Program-made: the position numbers and the translations under genes | Shown here: positions 34,819 through 46,172 of the stretch, piece after piece | Layout of the letters: each line of letters opens with the position of its first letter | How positions within the stretch are numbered: position 1 is the first letter of the stretch | Notes under the pieces: model-generated | The model's input: only the letters and a program-made list of their open reading frames with translations | The model's database searches: none | What the model was told of the DNA's origin: nothing | NCBI GenBank assembly: GCA_027625915.1 | Contig: JANTQA010000076.1 | Span: 4,093,501-4,157,500, forward strand | Length of the DNA: 64,000 nucleotides | Source of the DNA: Anaeramoeba flamelloides | Lineage: Eukaryota; Metamonada; Anaeramoebidae | Direction of reading: 5' to 3'

Positions 34819-35624
34819 ATGGAACTTGTCTCTCGTCTCTCTATTTATACTTTATTTTTAAACTTTGGAAAACAGCTATATGAAAAATATTCACAAGGCG
34901 AATTTGTGGACCTTGAAAAAGATTTTAACACATATTTTCATGATATCAAGGTCACAACTCGATGTGCTAAGCAATTACAATTAGAAAGAATTAAAAATTT
35001 ACTTCGGCAAATGATGATCCAAAATGCTGTGTTTCTGATTTCCACAAAAGGTGCCAACAATTACAATTTGAGTTCTGTTTGGAAAAAAATCTTTATTGAA
35101 CAGAAAACACCAAAGACACAACCAATAAAACTTACAAAGTATGAGCCAAACCTCATAGAAAGCCAAGAGAAGTTTCAAACAAATTCAAGGGTTACAAGAT
35201 CCTTTACTAGATCACAATTCCAAAGACAAGCAATCCGTACAGAAAATGTGTCCTTAAATGTGGAAAATAAAATACCACTTATCCAAGAAAGTGCTAGAGC
35301 AGGAAGAACGATCTCAATTCTTGCTTTTCATATGTCCAAGTTATTAAAACAAGGTAAAATTTTTTTTGTTTTGATAATTCTTCAAAAAAAAAGGGATCAT
35401 GGTTGAGATTTCATTTTTTGAAGGATCATTTTTCAAAAGAGGACAACTTAAAAAATTTCAAGAAGGAAGGAACAAATTCAATTCTTCCTATTTCAGTAAA
35501 TTATGATCTGAAAAAAGAAAAATTTTGCACAAAAATCTTTTGGTCTCAGAATAAGAAATGGGAAACAATTATCGCTTCTGTTTTTCTTTTTGTATCAGAA
35601 GAAACTTTTAAAGAAATAGGTTAA
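34819..35624 (+). CDS. Hypothetical two-exon protein
   Basis: Exon 1 34819-35353 and exon 2 35440-35624 are joined across an inferred 86-bp intron (GTAAAATTTT ... CAAAAG). Both exons are in phase 1, and the split codon becomes Glu. The product has 239 residues and I do not recognise it. It begins MELVSRLSIYTLFLNFGKQL, is mainly helical to residue 95, has a Ser/Thr/Arg-rich linker (about 95-150), then a hydrophobic helix (TISILAFHMSKLLKQ) running into exon 2 and a strand-rich end (KFCTKIFWSQNKKWETIIAS). Without splicing the frame ends shortly after the intron start. The last codons (EETFKEIG) lie inside the left arm of the foldback element F, so the native C-terminus may have been replaced or a further splice (GTTAAT after KEI) may exist. 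The intron is inferred from sequence only. Confidence 0.6.
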
Positions 35625-36374
35625 TAATGTGTAGATCTCTATTGATTTTCTACGGTTATTTTTTTTTATTGTGTTCATTGGTATGTTTTGGGTGAACCAA
35701 AATTCTAAATAAATGAAATATTCCTGAATTGAAATAAGAAAATCTGAAGAAAGTAACCCCCATTTACATTTAAACACTACCAATATTTTTTCTTTTATTT
35801 TTAAGGGATCAATGATGATAAACAATTGAAAAATGAAATAAATACTGTATTTCCAAGATTATAGTGGATTGTTGCCTGAATCTCAAATTTTGATTCTATG
35901 TATCTTTTTAAAAAGTTGAATATGAGAATAAGGAATCTTATTAAACAAAAAAAAATTCATCAGTTCAAATATTATATAATCTTGTGATCTGATCAAAAAA
36001 ATTTTTCGTCATTTCTTGATGACAAATTATATATCGTTTCTCAAGAATTTTTAATGTTTAAAGCCATTTTTGGTAAATGGAAATTGATTTTTTGAAGGTC
36101 AAAAAATGTTCTTGGATATTAGTCTATTTAAGATATTTTTTTTCCCTTTGAGCTTTCTTATTTTCATTTACAATTTTTTTTATAATCTAAATCTGTATTT
36201 GAAATTCTAATTGAATAAAATTTCAGCTGATTATTCATTTTTTCAATTTAGAATATTTCTTTTATTTAGGATTCTTAGTTCACCCAAAACATACCAATGT
36301 ACACAATAAAAAAAAATAACCAAAAAAATAAATAGAGATCTACACATTATTCGTCTATTTCTTTAAAAGTTTCT
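35600..36374. mobile_element. Foldback/MITE element F with arms of about 120 bp
   Basis: Left arm 35600-35722 and right arm 36250-36374 are inverted copies of high similarity: GAAACTTTTAAAGAAATAG, AATAATGTGTAGATCTCTAT and GGTATGTTTTGGGTGAAC on the left, with complements on the right. The interior of about 520 bp is AT-rich and non-coding. A related fragment is at 46466-46540. The left arm overlaps the end of the preceding gene. Confidence 0.8.
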
Positions 36375-36659
36375 TTGTTTAAAAAAAAAAAAAGGCGATG
36401 AGGCAAAAAATTTTTCCTATTTGTAATTCAAAGACCAGTATCAGTATCAAAATTTGATTATTATAAAAATTCACAGCAACCTTGGAAAGGCTGAATTTTT
36501 TTACACTCCAAGACTCTTATCAATCTTTAAAAACAAAATGTTTCAATTGATCAATAATTAAAAAACAGTGTCTTCCTAACACAAATTGATTTTTATTATT
36601 TGTTTTTAAAATTGAAAGATCTAGTCACAATAATTAAAGATCGAGAACAATTGAAAAAA

Positions 36660-37010
36660 AAAAATTAAATTAAAAAGGGGTTATAATAAGTGATTCGTCA
36701 AAAATTAAAAAAAACCTAATGCTATTGTTCAACAAGGATATCCAAAATCACAATAACAGTACTTTTGGTTAATCTAGTTTAGTTTGATAAATGATCATGA
36801 ATGTTAGTTTGGGGAGGTTGTAATTCGATTGCTGTAATTTCATTTTTTCTTTTTGATCTGATTGCTTTAAACCTTTGGTATTTTTTGCCTTTATTTTGTT
36901 AGATCTTATTTTCAAGTTCACTTATACTGCTAGACCCCAATATCTCGTTATTAGCAAATAACCACTTGATCTTTTTTATTTATAACTTTTCTTCCTAATA
37001 TATGAACTTT
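36660..37010. repeat. Dispersed repeat family I, copy 2
   Basis: Partner of 1980-2340, same orientation; see TTTAGTTTGATAAATGATCA versus TTGAGTTTGATAATTGATTA and GTTAGTTTGGGGAGGTTGTA versus ATTAATTTGGGGATTGTGCA. From 37011 to 37725 nothing further was recognised. Confidence 0.6.
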
Positions 37011-37725
37011 TAACAAGGAAAAATGGAAAATAATAAAAAAATTAAATTACTTCCAAAAATGCATTAATTAAAGAGGTCTGAAAAAAAAAAAAATATTTCC
37101 TACAATTTTAATGAAAAATATTATCCCGAAGTGAACAATTAGTAAATTAAAAAAGTTATTTCGAAAAATTAAAAAGTTTTTAATATAAAAAATAAATATA
37201 ATTATCAAGATCAAGAAATCAATATCTTAAATTTGAAGGTTCTTATTTCTACAAACCATACTACTTTATGATCCCATTTTCACCCCAGTATTTGACTACA
37301 CTCCTAACCACTCTGGATAATACTAGCTGGAATGTTCATTTTAAATAATCTAAAAAATTTAAGAAATTTTTACAAAGAAAAAACTTATTTTTTAAATTTA
37401 TTAAAATTAGGAAAAAATATTTTCTTTAAATAAAGTATTTGAGTGTTTTATAAACTAATTATTTAATAATAATAATAATAATAATACTTGATTAAATTAT
37501 ATATTGCTTAAAAATATATAAATTAAAAATTGTTACGTATTCTCTTCATAAATAATTTTTTAAGCAATATATAATTTGAAATGGAGAGAATTTATCTCTA
37601 GGAGTTTTGAAAAATTTAATCCACAAAAAAAAACATCAAAAAAATAATTAATTCAGAGAAAAAAAAATCTCATTTTTTTTTTATTTATTATTGAACAGAA
37701 GAGATTCAACAAAATTTTATTAAGA

Positions 37726-38220
37726 AAACCACTGTTAATTTTTTCTAAATTTTAGAAATTAAAAGAAAATTTCAAAAATGTTCTCTTTATTTCCCAAAAA
37801 GTTAAAAAAGAGTTTAGGATTTTTAGAATTGTATCAGAATAGAATAAAATCACAGTTTTTAAACAATTTTTTTGAATTTTAGAAAATTGCCGTTATCTTT
37901 TCTAGAGTTTTTTTGTTTATTTGTGAAGTGTTCTAGGTTTTTTTGACTTTTTGAAATAAACAGAAAATTTTAATAAATTTTCGGTTTATTACAAAAAGTA
38001 AAAAAAACCTAACGAAAACAAATAGATTTTACAAATAAAATAGATTTTACAAATAAAATAGATTTTACAAATAAAATAGATTTTACAAATAAAAACAGAA
38101 AACATCAAAAAAACCTAGAACACTTCACAAATAAACATAAAACTCTTGAAAACCACCGTTAGTTTTTTTTTAATTTTAGAAATTCAAAGAAAATTTCTGA
38201 AATTTTCGGTTTATTTCTTA
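37726..38220. repeat. Foldback element family J, copy 2, with 18-bp tandem repeat
   Basis: Inverted arms 37904-37950 and 38103-38148 share TTTATTTGTGAAGTGTTCTA and its complement. Between them four perfect 18-bp units (ATAGATTTTACAAATAAA) lie at 38022-38093. Outer flanks (about 37728-37795 and 38150-38215) repeat each other directly. The segment resembles 3770-4260 in composition and layout. No coding content. Confidence 0.65.
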
Positions 38221-40071
38221 AATTAAAAAAAAAAAGAGGCACTCTACAGCATTTCCCGAAACTCTAAAATCATTAAGAGTTTTTTATCCTAGCTATAATG
38301 AAGTCAAGATTATAGCTGATAGGATAATAGTTTTTCTATCAAAAATGAAAAGTACAATTATTTTCTCTACATATACATGAAAAAAAGATTGAAAAGCAAG
38401 AAATAAAATAGATTTTGCTTTATTGATAAGGTTTAAGTACTCAAGAGCTCTTAATATGTTAAAGAGAGAGTTTTGAAGTGAATAAATTTGTGACTCCTAA
38501 TTCAAAGAGTAGTCAAAAGAATCTTTTAATTACAGTTATTAGAAGTATTTTAAACTCAATTTAGCTTTCTTAAAAAAAATAAAAATAACAAAAATAAAAA
38601 CTTGATAAAAAGTTTTTTTTGGTAACCCCAAGTGTTGAATGGATTGTTGGTTTTCTTTTATATGAAAATTTTTGGATCTCGATCATAATTTGTTTTAATA
38701 AAGAGATCTAAATATTTGACTAACCATAGATCAAATTAAATCGGTTACTTTTATTAAGTTTTGAATTAGACCCTTTATAGATGGGGAACATCTTTAAAAC
38801 GCGGTTTTTTAAATAGAAGAATTTTATTTTCTGATTTTTCTTTTTACTGTGCTACTTTTTCTTTTATTTTTTATACTATTATTACTGTTTTCATTTTTTA
38901 TTTTTTTTGCAAGTTTCCCAAATCTTCTTTTCACAAAATACCAGTACAAGAGACTGATTGGACAACATTCACCCAGTCAAAATCATGACTGAATATATTG
39001 TCTGAAAAGACAGATTCAGTTCACTTCTAGTTGGTTTAAAATCTCTTCAGTTGCCTTAGTTCAGTCCAGAACTATTCATTTGTATAAGTCAAATTAAATT
39101 TGTTTAAGATCTAATCACGAACAAGTTTCCCTTTTCTTATCATGATTTTTTTTTATCCATTTTGCCTCATCCAAACACATAAAAAACACAAAGAGGGAGG
39201 AACTCAAACAACTTAAAAAAGGAATTTCGAAGAAGGAAAAAAGTCTAAAAAGTAAAAAATCTTATATTATTTTATAATATCTCCAATAATTTTTTGTGAC
39301 AACAAAAATTTCATTTGAATAATTTTCACACGATTTTTTTATTATTCAAAGCAACACATTAAACCATATATACCTCTTTTCTCAACCTTTTTAGTTAATT
39401 ACTAAAGCCCTTAGGATTGTTTTTGAAATCAAAATATTCACTCTATTTTTCTTGATCACATTGGATTTTTTTTTTTTTTTGGACTTGATTTGAGATTTAA
39501 CGAGCACAACCATAGCTTTAATTTTTTTTTTTTTTAAAAAAAAAACCAAAAACAAAAATTATTAAATTTCAGACATACTGATAAATTCAAAAAACAAATT
39601 TAAAAAATTTTTAGTTCATTTTCGATTTTTTAATTTCTTTTACTCCTCTTTCAAAAAAAGTTCTTGCTACAAAAAATATCACCCAATATCAACTATTTTG
39701 CAATATCGATTTTCATTTAAATCAATAAAATTCCTTTAGTCATATGTATTCAAAGCCTATATAAAAAACATTTCCGAAATGAAAATTAAAGAAAAAAAAT
39801 TAAAATATTTCTTGGAATTTATTGGTATTGTGAATTTTAATTAAATCAATTTCCTCAAAAAATCTCAATTCTTAGATGCAAACAATAAAAAATTCAATTT
39901 TTTTTTTGTAAATCCTCTCAAGATTAATTTCAAACTATAATAATATATTTATCAAAGCTCAAAATTCTTGAAAAGTTTGGAAAAAATTCAAAATAATTCA
40001 AAATATAAACCTTCTTTTTTTTACTAATTTTCTCTTAAATAAATAATAAAAAACAAAAATTCAAAGGTGAA
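38221..40071. promoter_or_regulatory. Upstream spacer with a cluster of GACTGA/TCAGTC-type motifs
   Basis: Mostly AT-rich spacer. At 38940-39070 a G+C-richer patch carries about eight copies of a CAGT(C/T)/(A/G)ACTG core in either orientation: ACTGA 38953, CAGTCA 38974, GACTGA 38987, GTCTGA 39000, TCAGTT 39016, TCAGTT about 39047, TCAGTCC about 39061. It lies about 1 kb upstream of the ATG at 40072. It may be a regulatory cluster; a decayed element is the alternative. No upstream exon for the following gene could be supported here. Confidence 0.25.
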
Positions 40072-41418
40072 ATGACACGGAATACGATCACAAAAAAAAC
40101 TAGTTTCACGCGGCAACGTTTAACTGTGGTTTTGTCTGTATATAATGTTATTGGTTTAATTAAAGAAGAAGTGGAAACCGAAACAATAACCTGGAATCAC
40201 AAACAAGACTATACATTGACTGATATAAAAGAACATTTTAATATTTTTTTCAAATTGAAACAACAAAAAATTCAACACATAAATAAATTAAAAATTATTA
40301 TAAAGAAATATTTGAAAAAATTAAATAGGAAATATGTCAAAAATAAGGAACCAAATAATTTTAATCAAAAAATTCAAGATATCAAAATGATAAAAGAAAA
40401 ATTTCAAAATATACAATTAGATTGTAAAAATTTAATAAACTCAAATAAAAATAGGAAAAAATTTTCAAAAAAAGAAAAAAATAAAAAGAAAAAAAAAAAA
40501 AAAAAAATTATTGTTACGAAAAAAAAAAACAGATCTCAAACGATAAATAAAAAGCAAATTAATTATGCCGAGAAAATAATAAGTCCCATTTTTAATAATC
40601 AAAACCAGAATAAAATTACCTTACCTTTACTCCCAATTCAACAGAATAATATAATTGAACTGGAAGGCATGGATTATCAAGAAAAGGATAATAATTTGCT
40701 ACCTTTATCAAAATCGCCATTTTTACAACCAATTAATTCTGAAGCATTGAAAAATAACCAAGTGATTAATAAACTAGAAACTTTAAAATATCAAAATGAA
40801 CAACAAAATAAAGAGAAAAATTTTGAGGCCCAATATACAAAAATATATAAAATTTCTCCACAATATTTTAAAATTGATCCAACAAAATTAAAAAAAAATA
40901 ATTATATATTAAGTCCATTATTTGGATTTCAATTTTCACCATCAATTAACGGACACAATTTACTTTCATCGCCTTTAATTAACTTTTCCCCACTATTGGA
41001 AGGCGAGCATTTCAATGTACTATCTAGTTCTTTTAGACTTGATAAGAAAACCCCTATTTCAGAAAACAATATTTCTAATCAGTCCATGTATCAAGAAAAA
41101 GAAATAAATACAATATTTAACAAAATCAAAATTCCAAACCCAAATCTAAATCAAAATTCAATTATAAATAACGTTGAGGATAATAAAGTAATTCAAAAAA
41201 AGAAATACAAAAATCCGAATAAAAACATTGAAGAAACCGTCATGAGAAAAGAACATAGATTGCAAAAGCCTGAATTAAAAACAAAACCAAAAATAATTAT
41301 CCAACAAAAAATTACAAATGAAACAACCCCAGAGCATCAAAAATGGATAAAACCAGGTCGAGTATTTCGCAAAGATTATTCAACAAATTTTTCAAATAAA
41401 AAACAAGAGCAAATTTAA
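40072..41418 (+). CDS. Protein with an E2F/DP-like half winged helix, Asn/Lys-rich
   Basis: 448 residues from ATG at 40072 to TAA. Residues 14-42 (RQRLTVVLSVYNVIGLIKEE, then ETITWNH) follow the recognition helix and wing of E2F/DP DNA-binding domains (RRRIYDITNVLEGIGLI, then IQW). The family RRxYD core has become RQRLTVV, so DNA contacts may differ. A Lys-rich helix or coiled coil follows (about 55-105), where E2F proteins carry their dimerisation helix. The rest is low-complexity Asn/Lys/Gln sequence with a poly-Lys tract (near 140) and Ser-Pro sites (ILSPLFGFQFSPSI, NLLSSPLINFSPLLEG) that look like phosphorylation targets. The first half of the winged helix is missing; it may lie on an unseen upstream exon, or this may be an unrelated winged helix. 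Nuclear transcription regulator is inference. Confidence 0.5.
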   Translation: MTRNTITKKTSFTRQRLTVVLSVYNVIGLIKEEVETETITWNHKQDYTLTDIKEHFNIFFKLKQQKIQHINKLKIIIKKYLKKLNRKYVKNKEPNNFNQKIQDIKMIKEKFQNIQLDCKNLINSNKNRKKFSKKEKNKKKKKKKKIIVTKKKNRSQTINKKQINYAEKIISPIFNNQNQNKITLPLLPIQQNNIIELEGMDYQEKDNNLLPLSKSPFLQPINSEALKNNQVINKLETLKYQNEQQNKEKNFEAQYTKIYKISPQYFKIDPTKLKKNNYILSPLFGFQFSPSINGHNLLSSPLINFSPLLEGEHFNVLSSSFRLDKKTPISENNISNQSMYQEKEINTIFNKIKIPNPNLNQNSIINNVEDNKVIQKKKYKNPNKNIEETVMRKEHRLQKPELKTKPKIIIQQKITNETTPEHQKWIKPGRVFRKDYSTNFSNKKQEQI

Positions 41419-44119
41419 CATGAATTAAACAATAAAATTGTATATGTTTTGGCTATTTTATTATTTCAAAACTTAAGCTAGAATTAAAAAATCAACTTTA
41501 ATAGGAATACCGATTTAAATTCAGAATATTTATTTGGAAATATATTACAAAACACATCGAACTTTTTATTTATTTATAAGTTGAATAATAAATTCCAAAA
41601 AGAAAATAATATAATCCGTTAAATTTTAATGATTTATACCAATTCAATATATTTTTATAATATATCAATTTATTTTTTTTTTTTGAAATTTAGAGAATAA
41701 TTAATTAATCAATCAATAAATTAATCAATTAATATTATTCGTTTAACAACTGTTAATGAATAATTTTCCATTTTAAAAAGAAATCAAGTTTTTCACATTA
41801 AAAAATATCTTTGTTTTATCTTTATAATTAATATTATTCATAAATAATTATTTGAAAATATTATTTTTTTAAAAAAGAAAATAAATTAGAAAAGTGTAGA
41901 ATTAATTTTCAATAGAAATGATAAATGTTGATTATAAAGATAATCAAGATATTTTCAAAATAAATACTTATTATTTTTTTTTTTATACATTTTAAAATTG
42001 CTTTAAAAAAGTTGTTTTTATTTAAGCTAATTTTGTTGTCTTTTTTTTCATCAAATGCAATTGTTTGGTATACGTGTATTAATTATTTAATCAAAAATAT
42101 AAATGAAAATTAAAATTTCTGTCTTGATTTTTTTTTTAACTTATTTTTTTTTTGAAATTAAAAATTTTATTACAATAATAGCACCCCTGAAAACACAATA
42201 CATTAATTATTAATAATAACTATCAAACAGAATTGTTAATTTTATAATAAAAAAAAAATAACAAAATATATTAATCAGAAATTTTCTTTCTTTTTGTTCT
42301 TTCAGACAAAATTTCAATAAATATTGAATTAGTGAGAAAAATTAAATTAATTTCTTTAAGGCCAGAACTAAATGTTAAATATGAATAATTTTTTAAAAGA
42401 TCAATTTAAGCAATAGAAAATAATTGAAAAAATAAAAAAAAAAAATTGTAAAGGAATTTCATTTATTAAATTGGAATTAAATCAATAAAAACTTTTTTAA
42501 AAGATAAATTATTTAAACCCTAATTTTTTTATAAAAATAATTAAATAACTTTTAAAATTTAATTTAAAAATAATACAATAATCTTGTAGTAAAGAATATA
42601 TATTGATATATTGATTTGTGTTGGTAAAAAGCTGAAAAAAAATCTTAGTGTTAATTGAACTTGTAAATCAAAATTAATACATATTTTAGAAAATGAAATT
42701 TAATTTATGGTCACTTATTTGATAATATTGTTTATTTTATGTCTAGATTTAAAAAATTCAAAAATTCAAAAATACTTTAAATTAAAAAAAATCAAATATT
42801 AATCCGACTAGAAGAGTTGGCCAAATAATTTAAATTTAAAAAATTATTTTTTGATAAATCGTACAATGACAAAAAAAATTATTTTGTTTTTTATTTTAAT
42901 TTATATTTTTTGACAATTTTTTAAATTATTCATAATCAAATATATAGATTGCTATTGAATGGCAATCAATAGATAAAAAAAAAAAATTGCATGTTCTGCC
43001 AAAATATCTTTTATAATGAATAAATTATTTACTTAATTATTTTTACCAGATGCAGGGGAGGAAAGGTCACCAAAAATCATTTCTCAGTAAACAATGATTG
43101 TTTTTATTTCTTAAAACTATAAGGTTTTTGATGTGTAGATAAAATTATCATCAAAAAAAAACACTTTTTTTGACAAAATTTAGATTTAAATATAATAAAA
43201 TCAAAGTAATCAATAAAAAATTTGTCAAATGTTAAAAAAATTTTTTCAAGATCTTTTTTTTAATTTAGAAACTATAAAAATTTCGATAATAAATTTTTCT
43301 TTCTTTATAATTTTTTATAAATTCTATATATCAAAATGCCTTCATAATAATTCAAATTCAAATTTTTATTTCAAAGATCATTAGGGCATTTGAGGTTATA
43401 AGGGATATCAACCCTTTTTCAAATAAAAGGTCACATAAATTTTCAAGAATCATTCTTAATTGAATCAAATTAAGTGTAGTATCATTCTAAAATATAAAAA
43501 CAGTTTAAAACCTAAAAAAAAAAAACTCAACTGAATATTTAAAACTCATTAAAACAAAAAATAAAAATAAAAATTAAAATTAAATATTTTAAAAATTGGT
43601 GTGCCCTTTTATTTGAAATGAGAAATCCTGTTTTGTAAATTGTAAAGAAAAAACATTATATAACCCAATAACAACCTTTGAACAAGTTGAATTGGGTAAA
43701 AGTTCTTTACTTTTTATTGATAACTCTTTATACTACAAACTTTGGTTCTTTAAAGTCTCATTTCCAAGATAAACCCACAATTCATCTCTTTATTTTGTTG
43801 GAATTGTTTTTTTTTTTTTTTTTTTTTTTTTTGTTCCATTCATCAATCCAATAATGCTCTTTCTTAATTCCTATATCTGGCTTATTTGAAATCAAACTAA
43901 AACTATTTCAATTGATACACTTTCAGATTATTTCCAAATTGTTTTCTTCTTATCTTGTTTTTTTCATTTTCCAACTGTTCAATATCCAAAAATAAAAAAA
44001 AAAAAAAAGAAAAAATGAATAATTAAAATATGAATCACCAAAAAATAATTCTGTTATTAACATCAAATTCAAGAGTATTGATGATTTGATAGGTGTGCGA
44101 TTTTGTTTGAAAAAGAGTT

Positions 44120-44160
<41 letters not shown>

Positions 44161-45248
44161 TTATGTAAAAGACGACAAACCACAAAGTTACTATTAAGAA
44201 TAGGTTTTATTTTTCATATTATTGAATTTCTTTGACTAATTAGTAAATATTTGCCAATTACCCAGTGAAATCAAAAACTATCAGAAAAACTGTATTCTTT
44301 ATAGTATTTTTAAGTTCTCGGCACTGAGATTTTTAAAGTAAAACAATATAATAAAAACAAAAAAAAAACTATATTTTTCCTAAAAAAACAAATAATTATT
44401 TTAATTCTTCAATACCAAATCCTAATCACTTAAACCAAAGAACAATAGTTGGTATTTATGTTGTAGATTACGAATTCATTAATAACCCCTCTCCTTAATT
44501 TGTCAAGTGTGAATTTTTTTTGGTTCAAATATAGCGCCAACAAACCCCTGGTTCTGTTTCATAAACCAATGTTTCAAATGAAAAGTAATTCTTTTTTTTT
44601 TATTCTTATTCAGATAAAACATCTAATTCATTATTCGATCGTATACCCAAGGTCAAATCAATTTTGAAGGCTAATTCATCAAAGTTTTGAGAAAAAGTTA
44701 AATTATGACTTGGATTTGTTTGAAATTTGTAGTAATTTTTCCAGTATTTTAAGTTGAAATTTGTGTTTATAAAAATATTTACTAAAAATTTACGCTTTTT
44801 TGAGATAAATTTTGCCAATTTGATCCTTTATTTTTAGAATTTCTTTTTTAATAGTAGAACTTTGAGAAATCATGACCAGATTTACTGATGGTTTATTGTC
44901 GGTTTTTTTTGATCATTTGACGTATATCTCTTCTATAAAAAAGAAACACGGTTTTTAATTTGTATCACACTTTTAACCAATCTTTACTTGAATTTTTAAC
45001 AATAGCACTGAAGCAAATTATTTTGAAGAACTTTGAAAACAAAATTCGAATAATAAAAAAAGAGGAAAAACCAATATTAAAGATATTTTTATTATCAGAG
45101 ATTTTTTGAACCTTTAATTTTTTAATCTGCTCAAGGAAAAAAGAAAAAAGAAAAAAGAAAAAAGAAAAAAAAAAAAAAATAAAAAAGGAAAAGAAAAAAC
45201 AAAAATAAAAAACAAAGAACAAATAAAAAAAAAACAATTACAAGATCT
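41419..45248. other. Long intergenic spacer, nothing recognised
   Basis: 3.8 kb of extremely AT-rich DNA with long homopolymers (T run about 43807-43832) and a (TA)n tract (44126-44158). Minus-strand frames at 44606-45373 are Phe-rich readings of A-rich DNA. A (GAAAAAA)n tract at about 45135-45170 lies just downstream of the HAP40 gene and is pyrimidine-rich on its coding strand. Confidence 0.5.
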
Positions 45249-46172
45249 TTATAAAAGAAAGCGTTTAAGTGACTGTGTAAGTAAATCCATGATTCTGTTA
45301 CTTTCTTTTGGGAGTTCTGTTCGAATCTCGGCGGCCAATATTTCAAGCTCTTCAATTTCTCTCTCTTTAACAAAATTTACAATTTCTGAGAGTATTTCAT
45401 AAAAATCATTGGCTGGTATTGTGTGTTCACTTTCGGACCAAAAGTTGGTTTGTATTAATTCATTAATTTCTTTCAAAACCTCTTTTGAGTCTGAAATTTT
45501 TCTTTGCAGCAAATTCAAGAGCAATAAATTGAGCTGTGCTTCAAACAAATATTTTTGAAGACCAAAAGCCACCGAATTTTTTTCAGTCAAAGAGCGTTTT
45601 AAAAAATTGATCACATAAAACAAAGTGTTGGTTGCTTTCGAATAATCAGTACAATCAATTAAACAATAAAAGCTTTCTAAAATGATTTGAATGAAACTGA
45701 GCTTATTTTTGGATTGGATTAAGGCTGCGGCCTTGCGGAAATAAAAGGCAGCCTCGCGTGGTTCGCCAATCAATTTGAGGCAGATGGCCAATTCGTTATA
45801 GAGCTTCATTGCCTTAATTTTCTTGTTCATCTGTAAGTACAGCTCGGCAGCTTGCAGGAAACACGAGATGGCCTCTGTGGATTCCTCTGAAACAGTGGGG
45901 TACGACAGGTCGACCTTGTTACTGAATTTGCTCCTCCAAAAGTTTAACCCGGCCTCTCGTAAGGTCATCGCTTCTTTTAAGTAATCCTTTTTAGCATGCT
46001 CACACCTGGAGATCGCCAGGGAACACAGCGCTGAATATAAATTGTCTCCTTTGAGATCAAATTCCTTTTTTAATTCTTCATAGAGCCGAATTGCTTCAGC
46101 TCTTTTTGTCTTTGTTCGGAAAACAGAATTAAGTGAATCTGTAATTGATTTAAATTTCAATAGTTCTGACAT
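45249..46172 (-). CDS. HAP40: HAP40 (F8A, 40-kDa huntingtin-associated protein) homologue
   Basis: 307 residues, ATG at 46172, TAA stop, intronless. All-helical TPR-like protein. Compared from memory with human HAP40, blocks agree in order: KFKSITDSLNSVFRTKTKRA with YRLVSNKLKKRFLRKPNVA; YSALCSLAISRCEHAKK with YAAWCQLAVARCQQALF; EAMTLREAGLNFWR with EALALTEAARLFLRQ; LYNELAICLKLIGEPREAAF with [20 protein letters not shown], followed by FRKAAAL; then YSKATNTLFYVINFLKR with YTGALAVFTRMQRLA; FEAQLNLLLLNLLQ with VRCEVSRVLLLLLLQ; and a final matching helix pair. The human disordered Pro-rich insert is absent, explaining the shorter length (371 in human). In animals HAP40 binds and stabilises huntingtin between its HEAT arms and links it to Rab5 endosomes, so a huntingtin homologue is expected in this genome. 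The gene is G+C-richer than its surroundings. TPR-like SNAP proteins are the main alternative but fit less well. Confidence 0.83.
   Translation of the reverse strand: MSELLKFKSITDSLNSVFRTKTKRAEAIRLYEELKKEFDLKGDNLYSALCSLAISRCEHAKKDYLKEAMTLREAGLNFWRSKFSNKVDLSYPTVSEESTEAISCFLQAAELYLQMNKKIKAMKLYNELAICLKLIGEPREAAFYFRKAAALIQSKNKLSFIQIILESFYCLIDCTDYSKATNTLFYVINFLKRSLTEKNSVAFGLQKYLFEAQLNLLLLNLLQRKISDSKEVLKEINELIQTNFWSESEHTIPANDFYEILSEIVNFVKEREIEELEILAAEIRTELPKESNRIMDLLTQSLKRFLL

Noticed and set aside
44965-45373. Phe-rich minus-strand frames downstream of HAP40
   Set aside because: Readings of GAAAAA-type tracts and of the HAP40 3' end in another frame.
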